64,000 bases of DNA from Gaoshiqia sp050298035 (GTDB lineage: Bacteria; Bacteroidota; Bacteroidia; Bacteroidales; Prolixibacteraceae), in the NCBI GenBank assembly GCA_050298035.1, contig JBNKTK010000004.1:1-64000 (forward strand), read 5' to 3'. A program made the position numbers and the translations under genes. Below, piece after piece: positions 1-9,823 of the stretch. The notes under the pieces are model-generated. The model was given only the letters and a program-made list of their open reading frames with translations. It searched no databases and was not told the DNA's origin. Position 1 is the stretch's first letter; every line of letters begins with the position of its first letter.

Positions 1-1954
1 CCAGCAACTTTATTTTAAAACAACAATAAAGCCGGTCATCCGTCATCAGGAGATTATAGGTGCACAAGTTTTTACCCATGAGATAACTAAAGAAAAAATT
101 GCAGAAAACAACAGCCAGGAATCGGCTACAGCATTAAAAAACATTTTCCTCCAGCTACAGGACCTATACTATGAAATAGATTTAAACGGTATTATTACAG
201 AACTTAGCCCTGCCATAAAAGACTTTTCGGGTTATACGCAGGAGGAGTTAATCGGGCAGGATGTCATACAGCTATACAAAAGTGCAGCAGACAGGCAAAA
301 GTTCCTGGAAGAAATCAGCAAAACGGGTAAAGTCACTGATTACCACATTGAATTGGTCGATAAAGATAAAACCACCCGCACACTGTCTGTCAACTCAACC
401 CTGATAAAAGACCTGGATGGAAAACCTGAAAAAATTATCGGGATAATCCGGGACATTACAGAAACAGAAAGAATAAACAAAGAACTGCTATTACTCAGCA
501 GGGCAATTGAACACAGTCCTACTTCAATTGTCATTGTCAATACAGCAGGGCTAATCGAATACATAAACCCTGTTTTTGAAGAAATTACAGGCTATTCAAA
601 AGAAGAAGCGATCGGAAAGAACCCGTCTATTTTGAAATCGGGATTTCATTCGGAAAGTTTCTACGAAGATTTATGGTCAACGATCAATTCGGGTAAAATC
701 TGGCAAGGTGAATTTTACAACCGTCGCAAAGACGGGACTTTTTTTTGGGAGAATGCGACCATTGCCCCTGTAAAAAACGACCGGGGGGAAATAATCAGCT
801 TCATCGCGATCAAAGAGAACACAACAGAACTCAAACAACAGATATCGGAAACAATCAGGTTAAAGCAATTGAATGAGCAAATCATCAACACCATGCACGA
901 AGGGATTGTTGTTGAAGATGAAGATCATGTCATTCAGTATACAAACCCGGCTTTCATGCAAATGACCGGCTTCAGCAGTTTTGAAATAATTGGAAAGACA
1001 ACCTGCAATTTTGTTCCAGATAGAATTTACGACAAACAAAATTCCGATAAAACCACCAACGAACCTATAGAAGTAAAGCTCTTAAAAAAGGATTCCGGTA
1101 CAATCCAGGTACTGGCAAGCATTTCGCCAATTATTGAAGACAACAGCAACAAAGGCTACTTATCCGTTTTCACGGATATCAGCAACCTGAAGAACAAAGA
1201 AAAAGAGCTAAAAAAAGCATTGAAAAAAGCACGGACATCAGACAAACTGAAATCTTCGTTCCTGGCGAACATGTCGCACGAAATCCGCACACCAATGAAC
1301 GCTATCCTGGGTTTCTCCGAAATTCTCAGGCTTGAACCGAACCTTGAAGCCGATCTTCGTAACGAATATTTCTCAATCATTGAAAACAAAGGAAATGAAC
1401 TGCTCCAGATCCTGACTGACATTATTGACATTTCAAAAATCGAGGCCAAACTAATCCACATCACCACAAATACGTTTGATCTTAATGCTTTCCTGGATTC
1501 TGTTTTCACATCATTTAAAAATGAGATTGACTTGAGCCCCAAAAACAATACAATCAGGGTGATCAAAGATTTTCATGATGAAGCGGAGCCTGTATTTATC
1601 TCAACCGACCAGCATCGGTTAACACAAGTATTGACAAATTTGCTGCAAAACGCGAAAAAATTTACTGAAAAAGGGACTATTGAGCTGGGCTACCGGAAAA
1701 GCGAAGGTTCCATCTTGTTCTTCGTGAGGGATACCGGCATTGGAATTGCCCCTAAAAACCAAAAGGTCATTTTCAAACGCTTCAGGCAAGCCGATCTTAA
1801 TCTGACCCGCTCGTTCTCCGGAACAGGACTTGGACTGAATATTTGCAAGAATCTAATCAAGATGCTGGGCGGAGATATTTGGGTTGAATCAATTCTGGGA
1901 TTTGGATCAACATTCTATTTCACCCTTCCCCTGGAAATGCAGGAAGACCAATAA
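1..1954 (+). CDS. Multi-PAS sensor histidine kinase (5' end outside window)
   Basis: The reading frame is open from the left edge, so the N-terminus is missing and internal TTG/ATG codons are not the true start. At least three PAS-type sensor modules can be read (about nt 170-470, 480-830 and 870-1170), the second with the typical PAS stretch GYSKEEAIGKNPSILKSG. A HisKA dimerisation domain follows with the phospho-acceptor motif FLANMSHEIRTPMN (His codon at 1277). The HATPase_c domain has an N-box near NLLQNAKKF, DTGIGI, and GTGLGL near 1830. The protein ends after the ATPase domain with no receiver domain, so it should autophosphorylate and pass phosphate to a separate partner. No membrane segment is visible in this part. 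The ligand is unknown and no response regulator gene is nearby. Confidence 0.93.
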   Translation, partial: QQLYFKTTIKPVIRHQEIIGAQVFTHEITKEKIAENNSQESATALKNIFLQLQDLYYEIDLNGIITELSPAIKDFSGYTQEELIGQDVIQLYKSAADRQKFLEEISKTGKVTDYHIELVDKDKTTRTLSVNSTLIKDLDGKPEKIIGIIRDITETERINKELLLLSRAIEHSPTSIVIVNTAGLIEYINPVFEEITGYSKEEAIGKNPSILKSGFHSESFYEDLWSTINSGKIWQGEFYNRRKDGTFFWENATIAPVKNDRGEIISFIAIKENTTELKQQISETIRLKQLNEQIINTMHEGIVVEDEDHVIQYTNPAFMQMTGFSSFEIIGKTTCNFVPDRIYDKQNSDKTTNEPIEVKLLKKDSGTIQVLASISPIIEDNSNKGYLSVFTDISNLKNKEKELKKALKKARTSDKLKSSFLANMSHEIRTPMNAILGFSEILRLEPNLEADLRNEYFSIIENKGNELLQILTDIIDISKIEAKLIHITTNTFDLNAFLDSVFTSFKNEIDLSPKNNTIRVIKDFHDEAEPVFISTDQHRLTQVLTNLLQNAKKFTEKGTIELGYRKSEGSILFFVRDTGIGIAPKNQKVIFKRFRQADLNLTRSFSGTGLGLNICKNLIKMLGGDIWVESILGFGSTFYFTLPLEMQEDQ

Positions 1955-2132
1955 GCCAATTTGGTATCCAGCTGATAATCGACCTGCTGAATTTCATGCA
2001 AAAATAGGTACTGCCATGCCTTTACGCTATCAAGTTTTTCGATTTTAATAACTTTTTCTTGTTTGAAGTCGCAACTTTTTTCATAAAATTTAGCTCTTAC
2101 TAAGTAAAGTACATCATTTTTCAGGGAGTAGA

Positions 2133-5100
2133 ATGGCAAAACCAAAGAAACATAAGATTACACGTCTGGTTATTAGCATCTTGCTAACAACCTTAATTTG
2201 TGCGACCGTTTTATTGGCCTATCTCGCCAGCAGAAATGTAGAAGAACATTTGAAAGATTACATTGCAGCTTCCACACACAATGAATACACACTGGCAATT
2301 TCTGATGTGCGAATAAATTATTTCAAACGCACAATTACGCTTAGTTCGGTTCAGTTAACAGCTCAAAAAGAAAACGGCCAACACTATTACTTTGCTGCCG
2401 ATTATTTGCAGGCAAAAGGGATTAGCCTGCGCAAACTGATCTTTGACAAAAAAATTGACTGCAAAAAACTGGAAGTGGCCGACCCTGTTTTCGAAGTTTA
2501 CAGCAATGACAAGATGCAGAACCTGGAACTGGACAGGAACCTGCTGTTCGACAAACTGCTCCCCTTCTTCAATAAAAAATTTAAAAGCATATCTGTAAAA
2601 GATATCGAATTAAAACGGGCCAGGGTCAGTCAGTACAAACTGGCATCCGATTCAACTTCGCTGAACTCAATCAACAAATTCGACATTGGCATCAATGATT
2701 TTTATATCGACTCAGCCTTTTTGGCTCAGCGAAACGAACTTTTCAGGGCAACGGAGATCAATCTGAAAATAAAGAATTTCAAACACATGCTTGGCGACAG
2801 TATCCACAAGTTACATGTCGGGGAATTAAGCTATTCCATAAAAAGCAAACGCGTAAAAGGAACGAACATCAACCTTTCCCCGATCGATACAGCTATCAGT
2901 CGTCAAACGCTGTATTGGATGACAATCCCCGAGCTAGGCCTGCATTCTGATGGCTTAAGGAACATGCTTGGAAATGATACCGTACAAATTGACTCGCTTT
3001 ATTTAAAAAAATGCCTGATCCGCATCAAACCACCTCAAAGTTCAAAAGGGTTAAGCCTGCGCAAATTGCGTGAATTTGACCTCTACCAGCTCCTTCGTAA
3101 CGACTTCAAACTGGTATCAATCAACCACCTGTACTTTGAAAGTAAAAACATGTGTATTGAAAGCCGCACAACGAACCCGGAAGCACGGCAGATTTTCAAT
3201 AATATTGAAGTTGAACTGGATAAGTTCCTGCTGGATGAGGATGCTTACAGTCTACCCAACAAGATTCTTTATGCGGACAATTTCTCATTGCAAATAGGCA
3301 AATACAGTCTGAACTTAAATGACCAGGTTCATCATTTCGAAGCTGAAAATATAACGACATCCAGCCGGGACAGCATTATCAGTGCCAAAAACCTGCAACT
3401 TGTCCCGGCCAGCGAAACAAGAAACTTACCGACCACTGTTTCGCTAAACTGCGACAGTGTCCGGCTCCTGTCGGTCGACCTGGCACGCCTGTTCCATCAC
3501 AGGGAAATGCCATTACAGGAAATTTCGGCTTTTCATCCCATACTGACAATCAATCAATTCAGGGACAAAACAGGAAATGGCAAAAACGGGAACAGCCTCC
3601 TTTATCAGTTCATCGGCGATTATATCAAAGGAATTTATGCCAATGTAATTGCCATTGACAGAGGACATTTTTCCGTCAATGATTTTCGCAACAAAGCCGA
3701 CACAGGCAATCTGGATGCGGACTTCAATTTCAGGTTGACCGACTTCTCGCTTGATTCGGTCAGTTCTCGCAAAACTGACAAGTTGTTTTTTGCCACGAAT
3801 ATTGAACTGCACTTTGACCATTACCAGATGAAACTGGCCGACCAGCTTCATCAGCTTGAAGTCGAAAAGATTGATATTTCAAGTCTACAACGAACCGCAT
3901 CGATCAAAAACCTGCACTTATTCCCTCAACGGGTAAAAAATATAGAAGAACGGCTGAAACAACTGAAACGTACTGAACTTTACGAAATAAAAGCTCCGGC
4001 CCTGGTCATGCACAATACCGATATCAAAAATGCTTTTTTCAGGAAACAACTTATTGTCAACAGCTTTTCAATCCTTCAGCCGGAAATCTATTTTGAAGTT
4101 TTTGCCAACCAACGAAAAACCGAAAAAAGCAACAACCTGGAAGAATTTCATGACCTTTTGAATAATTATATTTCCCATATCGAAATTGGGAAAATAAACG
4201 CACCCGATGGAAAAATCAGGTTTGTCAATCACAGCAGAAAGGGGAAAACAATTGACATTACCAACAAATTCAGCCTGGCCCTTGACCATTTTGTTTTAAA
4301 TGATGCAGAAATAAAAAAGGACAGATTGTTGTTTTCTGATTTCTTCGAACTTAAACTGCAAGACCACCTCTTTAAGTTATCTGACAATGTGCACATTTTG
4401 CAAGCCGGCGAAATCAGTTTGTCATCAAAAAAGTCCAGCATACAAATCAGCAAAGCCTTGCTTTACCCCGATATTACCAGCCCTGATTATAAAAAACTGC
4501 CATGGCACATCCAGGTAAACATCCCACAAATACAGTTATCGGGCGTTGATTTACAGAAAGCTTTTCTGAAACAGGAACTAAATGTAGCTGAACTTCTCGT
4601 TCAATCTCCATTAATTGAGATTTATAAAAACAGTAAACGCAATAACAAAGTCAATTTTAAGGATATCACAGTCCCACTTCCTGAAGAATTAAAAGAACTG
4701 ACAATCAACAAAACTGCCCTGGTTGGCGGGAGCTTAAAAGTTTATAATGTTGCCCAGTACAGCCAAAAGCAGATTGCAACAACAAAAATCGATTTCAATT
4801 TTGATCAGGTAAGCCTGAAACGGACCGACAATAACAGCACGGCACGTTTCTCATCACGTAACATCGAAACCCGGCTATCGTCGCTACATCTCACACCGGA
4901 AAAGGGTCCATACACCATTGATGTATCCGGAATTAATTTTTCGGCCGAAAAGAAATTGCTCACCTTTACCGATTTGAATATCCTCCCGAGACAGGCCAAT
5001 GACAAGCCGCAATTTGGCGGGATGCAAATACCCAAATTACATTTCGGGAACCTCGATCCACACGAAGCTTTTCAAAATAACCGTTTTCACGCATCAGTAA

Positions 5101-6368
5101 TCGAAATGACGAGCCCTGTTTTCCATGTTAACCTTACAGGTGGCCAACATAAAACAAATCCCTTTCGGATAAAACTTCCCCCCACCCTCCTGGCGGTAAT
5201 GGATGAACTGTCAGCCGAAAAAGTACTTGTTCAGGATGCCACGTTCTTTTTCAACAAAAACAAAAAATTGCACCAACATCAGCATATCGATATTTCCCTC
5301 AACCACTTCCATCTCGACAGCCTGATTTCAGAGAAACCACTGGGATCCGACAACCTGAAGCTTGTCCGGAACAACACCAGGTTCACCGACAAGAAGAACC
5401 ATTACAATTTCATGATTGACAAGATCATGTTTACCAGCAACAACAATAACCTTTCTTTCACGGGAATCACAATCGACCCAAAATACAGCGGAAATGCCTA
5501 CCAAAAAGTCATCCCTTTTCAAACCGACCATTATTCCGGGACTATTGACCGCATTGATTTCTCGGACATTGACCTGGATCGTTGGTTCAAGTCCAGGGAA
5601 CTTACAGGCACCAAATTGACAATTGATAAAGCAAAAATTGATATTTACCGGGACAAACAAACGCCTTTCAACGAAAATCAGCATCTTCAAATGCCCCAGG
5701 TGATGATCAAAAAGTTAAAGTTCCCATTTTATTTCGATTCCCTTCTGCTTGTCAACTCTGATATTTCATACGCAGAGCAACTTGAAAACCTGGCTGATCC
5801 GGGATGGATAATTTTCACCCATACCAATATGAGCCTTACACCATTTACCAATCTACCCGATATCATCACGACCCGGCCAATAGCCAATCTTTCAGCCTCG
5901 GCCATGCTCATGGGTGCCAGCCAAATGAATGTCCGGATGGATTTTGACATGAGCTCGCCGGTTTCCAGTTTTACAGCATCCGGTTCATTGTCCCCCTTCG
6001 ATATGACCATACTTAACCCTGTAACCGAAAAAAATGCCCGAATTATGGTAAAATCGGGAGAAGTAAACCGGTTTGATTTTGATTTCACTGCTGATTCTGT
6101 AAAATCTACAGGAAAGCTCCGATTTGCCTATGATAACTTAAAGATATCTATCCTGGAGCAAAAGGATGGAGACACAAAAGAAGCCAAGTTTGCCAGTTTT
6201 CTTGCGAACAGCCTGATGCTAAGGTCTAAAAATCCCAGGACACGCATACTTTTACCAGATGATATCTATTTTGAACGCGACCCAAAACGCTCAATCATAA
6301 ACTATTGGTGGAAAACAATCTTCAGCGGGGCAAAAAACACATTTGGGATAAAAGATGATAAAGAATAG
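2133..6368 (+). CDS. AsmA/DUF748-like repeat protein, inner-membrane anchored
   Basis: A 1411-residue protein with a basic N-terminus and one membrane segment (about residues 11-29), followed by a long exported region rich in alternating hydrophobic beta-strand patterns. This layout is shared by AsmA/TamB-type envelope proteins, which bridge the periplasm and are linked to lipid movement or outer-membrane assembly. The family call rests on architecture, not on a signature motif. Internally it repeats about every 175 residues: a motif of the form L-x-D-x-x-H-x-L followed by I-x-x-S-S and L-x-L-x-P recurs near residues 220, 394, 568 and 749, with weaker copies near 930 and 1089. The ATG at 2133 has an AGGGAG Shine-Dalgarno-like stretch just upstream. 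It sits between two sensor kinase genes with about 100-180 bp on each side and is probably transcribed on its own. The exact substrate is not recognisable. Confidence 0.8.
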   Translation: MAKPKKHKITRLVISILLTTLICATVLLAYLASRNVEEHLKDYIAASTHNEYTLAISDVRINYFKRTITLSSVQLTAQKENGQHYYFAADYLQAKGISLRKLIFDKKIDCKKLEVADPVFEVYSNDKMQNLELDRNLLFDKLLPFFNKKFKSISVKDIELKRARVSQYKLASDSTSLNSINKFDIGINDFYIDSAFLAQRNELFRATEINLKIKNFKHMLGDSIHKLHVGELSYSIKSKRVKGTNINLSPIDTAISRQTLYWMTIPELGLHSDGLRNMLGNDTVQIDSLYLKKCLIRIKPPQSSKGLSLRKLREFDLYQLLRNDFKLVSINHLYFESKNMCIESRTTNPEARQIFNNIEVELDKFLLDEDAYSLPNKILYADNFSLQIGKYSLNLNDQVHHFEAENITTSSRDSIISAKNLQLVPASETRNLPTTVSLNCDSVRLLSVDLARLFHHREMPLQEISAFHPILTINQFRDKTGNGKNGNSLLYQFIGDYIKGIYANVIAIDRGHFSVNDFRNKADTGNLDADFNFRLTDFSLDSVSSRKTDKLFFATNIELHFDHYQMKLADQLHQLEVEKIDISSLQRTASIKNLHLFPQRVKNIEERLKQLKRTELYEIKAPALVMHNTDIKNAFFRKQLIVNSFSILQPEIYFEVFANQRKTEKSNNLEEFHDLLNNYISHIEIGKINAPDGKIRFVNHSRKGKTIDITNKFSLALDHFVLNDAEIKKDRLLFSDFFELKLQDHLFKLSDNVHILQAGEISLSSKKSSIQISKALLYPDITSPDYKKLPWHIQVNIPQIQLSGVDLQKAFLKQELNVAELLVQSPLIEIYKNSKRNNKVNFKDITVPLPEELKELTINKTALVGGSLKVYNVAQYSQKQIATTKIDFNFDQVSLKRTDNNSTARFSSRNIETRLSSLHLTPEKGPYTIDVSGINFSAEKKLLTFTDLNILPRQANDKPQFGGMQIPKLHFGNLDPHEAFQNNRFHASVIEMTSPVFHVNLTGGQHKTNPFRIKLPPTLLAVMDELSAEKVLVQDATFFFNKNKKLHQHQHIDISLNHFHLDSLISEKPLGSDNLKLVRNNTRFTDKKNHYNFMIDKIMFTSNNNNLSFTGITIDPKYSGNAYQKVIPFQTDHYSGTIDRIDFSDIDLDRWFKSRELTGTKLTIDKAKIDIYRDKQTPFNENQHLQMPQVMIKKLKFPFYFDSLLLVNSDISYAEQLENLADPGWIIFTHTNMSLTPFTNLPDIITTRPIANLSASAMLMGASQMNVRMDFDMSSPVSSFTASGSLSPFDMTILNPVTEKNARIMVKSGEVNRFDFDFTADSVKSTGKLRFAYDNLKISILEQKDGDTKEAKFASFLANSLMLRSKNPRTRILLPDDIYFERDPKRSIINYWWKTIFSGAKNTFGIKDDKE

Positions 6369-6464
6369 CTAAAAGGATATTTTAAATGTCACCAAATTTT
6401 GTTTCCTTTGATGTTTAATAACTTAACGTAATAAGGTTTTATCTCACATTACAGGACTTATTTT

Positions 6465-8696
6465 GTGAAAAAGGAAACATTTATTTTTGTTATTATTTTG
6501 CTGTATTTCGGATATGGCAACGTTTGGGGCGCTGATCATTCCAAACGGATTTTAGCATTGTATTCTTATGATGCAACTTTTCATATCTACCAGGAATCGA
6601 TAAAAGCCCTCAAAGAAGTTTTTCCGGAACCTACCTATGAAATCGATGTCGATTTCCTGGATTCCAAACGTTTCCCAAATGGAGAATTAAACCAAAACCT
6701 TCTGGAACGAATTAAAATCAGACAGAAGAATAATGGTCGGTACGATCTCATCATTTCGGGGAATGACAATGCGCTGACCTTTTGCATAGACAACCAAAAT
6801 GAATTATTTCCCGAAGTACCAGTCATTTTTTGGGGCGTCAATGATTTGGAAAAAGCTTTTGCACAAGATCAAAATCCATACATCTCAGGGATAGCTGAAA
6901 ATATATCGGCAGATAAGCTACTGACAGTCATTCAGACATTACACCCCAACAAACACGACATGGTCATCCTGGCAGATGATACAAAAACCTGCATTGCCGA
7001 TCTGAAAATTTACCGGGAAGCCCTATCTGAATTCAAAGAACTTAATGCTGAGATTGTCCACATAAATGATATGACGACAAATCAGTTTTGCTCCTATTTA
7101 AGAAAAATACCGCCTGAAAAAATTATTTTGCTCCTTGCTGCCTACCGGACCAAAGATCAATTTCTCAATATTCAGGAGATACAGAATATTATCATACAGA
7201 ACACAGGAAATATCGTCTACAATGCCAATGAATTTGGGGTTGGGGCTGGCTATATCGGAGGTACTGTCAAAAATTATTTCGAGATGATGTACTCGGCCTG
7301 TCTTTGGGGCAAACAGGTACTAAACGGAACCGATATCCAACACCTCAAAGTCATTAAAGAACCTGACCTGAAAATACAACTTGATTACGCCCAATTAACA
7401 AAACGACACGTCAATTTATCGTTGATCCCACATGAGGCCATTTTGACAAACACACCTCAGGGTAAAGTAGAAATCAAAAAGGTTAACCTGTATTTTGGAT
7501 TGGCAATTGTTTTTTTCTGCCTGATAATTTTGATGTTTTTTGTGTTTTATATTAATACAAAAAGGCAATTCGAAAAAGCGCTTCGCGTAAATGCCGAAAA
7601 TTACCTGGGAATATTCAGGGAAAATCTCTCCATCATGCTAATCATCAACCCTGAGGATGGAAAAATCATTGATGCGAATGAGGCTGCCACAAATTTTTAT
7701 GGTTACAATACGAATGAATTCAAGCAGCTTTACCTGAAAGATATTGACATTTTACCTCAACATGACCTTAACGTAATTCTCCATCGCTTCGAGAGCGGGG
7801 AATCATACATCCAGGTAAAACACAGGCTAAAAAACAAACAAATACGCGATGTTGAGCTTTATGCCGGACGTATCCGCTTCGGCAGCACCACCTATCTATA
7901 TGCGATTATTCACGACATTTCGAACCGCATAAAAGCCAACAATGAGCTTTTGGAAGCTAAAAGGAAGGCTGAGGAAAGCGACAGGTTGAAATCTGCGTTC
8001 CTGGCAAATATGAGCCATGAAATCCGTACGCCAATGAACAGTATCCTTGGTTTTTCGTCCTTGCTGGAAGACAGCAATTTTGGTTCCGACACGTCAAAAA
8101 AATACCTCCGGTATATTCAGAAAAACGGGGAGCACCTACTTAAACTGATCAACGACATTATTGATCTGTCCAAAATTGAAGCCAACCAACTCAACATTTC
8201 TCTAAAAGATTGTAACCTTAACATGGTTCTGGACGAAATTCTGGTCATTGCCCAAAATCAGTTAAACCTTGCCGGAAAAACTACAAAAATCAGGATTGTC
8301 CTAACCAAAGGACTGACAAACAATAAGTTTACAATAATCACCGACGAAATCAGGTTAAAACAGATTTTTATTAACCTGCTGAACAACGCAATTAAATTCA
8401 CCGATGTCGGCGAAATTGAGTTTGGTTATAAATTCAGGGCCGACAGTATCCTGCAGTTCTTTGTAAAAGATACAGGAATTGGTATCCCCGAAGATAAACG
8501 AAAAATTATCTTCACGGCATTCGGACAGGTTGAGGAATATGCCACCCGGAACCACGGAGGTACCGGGCTTGGGCTATCTATTACCCGTTCTCTGGTTGAA
8601 AAAATGGGAGGGCACATCTGGGTCGTGTCTGACCTTGGAGTTGGCTCGCGTTTCTATTTCACCCATCCAACCAAGGATAACAAGCTAAACCTGTAA
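6465..8696 (+). CDS. Membrane sensor histidine kinase with ABC substrate-binding-like domain
   Basis: A 743-residue kinase. The N-terminus is a signal or membrane segment (about residues 4-22). It is followed by a periplasmic domain of about 300 residues resembling ABC transporter substrate-binding proteins of the PF04392 type, with strands such as KRILALYSYD and YDLIISGNDNA. A second membrane helix (about 342-364), a PAS domain (about 375-490), HisKA with FLANMSHEIRTPMN (phospho-His near residue 518) and HATPase_c (NLLNNAIKF, DTGIGI, GTGLGL) complete it. It therefore probably senses a small periplasmic solute and signals into the cytoplasm. No receiver domain is fused. The start is a GTG preceded by AGGA; an alternative start is not obvious. 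No cognate regulator lies adjacent, and the ligand cannot be named. Confidence 0.93.
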   Translation: MKKETFIFVIILLYFGYGNVWGADHSKRILALYSYDATFHIYQESIKALKEVFPEPTYEIDVDFLDSKRFPNGELNQNLLERIKIRQKNNGRYDLIISGNDNALTFCIDNQNELFPEVPVIFWGVNDLEKAFAQDQNPYISGIAENISADKLLTVIQTLHPNKHDMVILADDTKTCIADLKIYREALSEFKELNAEIVHINDMTTNQFCSYLRKIPPEKIILLLAAYRTKDQFLNIQEIQNIIIQNTGNIVYNANEFGVGAGYIGGTVKNYFEMMYSACLWGKQVLNGTDIQHLKVIKEPDLKIQLDYAQLTKRHVNLSLIPHEAILTNTPQGKVEIKKVNLYFGLAIVFFCLIILMFFVFYINTKRQFEKALRVNAENYLGIFRENLSIMLIINPEDGKIIDANEAATNFYGYNTNEFKQLYLKDIDILPQHDLNVILHRFESGESYIQVKHRLKNKQIRDVELYAGRIRFGSTTYLYAIIHDISNRIKANNELLEAKRKAEESDRLKSAFLANMSHEIRTPMNSILGFSSLLEDSNFGSDTSKKYLRYIQKNGEHLLKLINDIIDLSKIEANQLNISLKDCNLNMVLDEILVIAQNQLNLAGKTTKIRIVLTKGLTNNKFTIITDEIRLKQIFINLLNNAIKFTDVGEIEFGYKFRADSILQFFVKDTGIGIPEDKRKIIFTAFGQVEEYATRNHGGTGLGLSITRSLVEKMGGHIWVVSDLGVGSRFYFTHPTKDNKLNL

Positions 8697-8703
8697 AACA
8701 AAA

Positions 8704-8729
8704 CAGGAACGACCATCCGGTCATTCCTG
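8704..8729 (+). terminator. Hairpin after the sensor kinase gene
   Basis: An 11-bp stem with one mismatch (CAGGAACGACC pairing with GGTCATTCCTG, four-base loop) begins 7 bp after the kinase stop codon. The U-tract is weak. It lies between convergent genes, so it may stop transcription from both sides. Confidence 0.5.
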
Positions 8730-8754
8730 TGTCATATCAGTTTTTCGAAAATGC

Positions 8755-9699
8755 TCAATTCTTTTTAGCGGTGCTTACTTTCCGGATACGGTAAGGCGTT
8801 TTCTTTTGCGACTCAAAATAAGTACGCATCTGCATTTCGGCCACAATCCCGATTGTAATAAACTGGATACCGGCCACAACCAGCAACAAGCCGAGGATCA
8901 GCAATGGCTTTCCCCAGATATCATGTCCAAGGATTTTCAGTATCAATAAGTAGGCATTTATCAAAACCCCTATTCCAAAGGTGATAATCCCCATCCCTCC
9001 AAAGAAGTGCATCGGGCGTTGCAAATATTTCTTAAAGAACAACATCAGCAATAAATCGCTGAACACACGGGTAGTCCGGCTCAGGTTATATTTTGATTTT
9101 CCGAATTCGCGGGCCCGGTGGTTCACATCAACCTGTGTCATTCGGGTTGATCCCTCCAGCGCCAGCAAAGCCGGGATAAACCGGTGCAGTTCACCGTAAA
9201 TATGAATGGTTTTTATTGACTCGTTTGTGAAAACTTTAAGCGTACACCCCAAGTCTCTCATTTTGATTCCGGTAGACTCGCGAATAATGTAGTTGGCAAT
9301 TTTACTGGGGATTTTACGAAGGAAAGCTCCGTCTTTACGATTGGCCCGAACACCGGCAACCATATCCCACTCTCCTTTTTTACACATTTCAAGCATCATT
9401 GGAATGTCGGCCGGATCGTTTTGCAGGTCACCATCCAACAGAACAACATATTCGCCAGCCGCCTGGTCAATTCCGGCCTGCAATGCTGAGCTTTGACCGT
9501 AGTTGCGCTTAAGTTCAACCAAAATAAAACGCTCGTCATTAATTGCCCTGATTTCATCGCGGGTCGTGTCAGTCGATCCGTCATCTACAAAAATAGCTTC
9601 GTAATCGTAGTCAGACAGGGCTTTTTTGATCTGTTCACTCAAAGGCTTAATATTCAGTTCCTCGTTGTAAACACAAATGACCAGACTTAATTGTTTCAT
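8755..9699 (-). CDS. Family 2 glycosyltransferase, DPM1/ArnC-like, membrane-anchored
   Basis: A 314-residue GT-A fold transferase. The N-terminal domain begins LSLVICVYNEELNIKPL, carries the DDGSTDTT nucleotide-binding motif and the LLDGDLQNDP acidic motif, typical of polyprenyl-phosphate sugar transferases. Two C-terminal hydrophobic helices (about residues 231-257 and 267-291) anchor it in the inner membrane, as in ArnC/GtrB-type enzymes. It likely moves a sugar from a nucleotide donor to undecaprenyl phosphate, giving a lipid-linked donor for periplasmic transferases. The gene diverges from an ArnT-like transferase 124 bp away that would use such a donor, so the two may act in one pathway. 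The sugar itself cannot be read from sequence. Confidence 0.9.
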   Translation of the reverse strand: MKQLSLVICVYNEELNIKPLSEQIKKALSDYDYEAIFVDDGSTDTTRDEIRAINDERFILVELKRNYGQSSALQAGIDQAAGEYVVLLDGDLQNDPADIPMMLEMCKKGEWDMVAGVRANRKDGAFLRKIPSKIANYIIRESTGIKMRDLGCTLKVFTNESIKTIHIYGELHRFIPALLALEGSTRMTQVDVNHRAREFGKSKYNLSRTTRVFSDLLLMLFFKKYLQRPMHFFGGMGIITFGIGVLINAYLLILKILGHDIWGKPLLILGLLLVVAGIQFITIGIVAEMQMRTYFESQKKTPYRIRKVSTAKKN

Positions 9700-9823
9700 G
9701 ATTTTCTGTTTATGGCTGTTTATAGATAACTTTGCCTGAAATTTTTGTTATTTAGCGATGCGAAAATAAAAAAAAGGCATTAAGTAATCTAATCCTTACA
9801 TCATTTATATCAACTTTCGGGTC

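Noticed and set aside
353..1954. Start of the first kinase at the TTG codon at 353
   Set aside because: The frame is open to the window edge and PAS sequence continues upstream, so the codon is internal.
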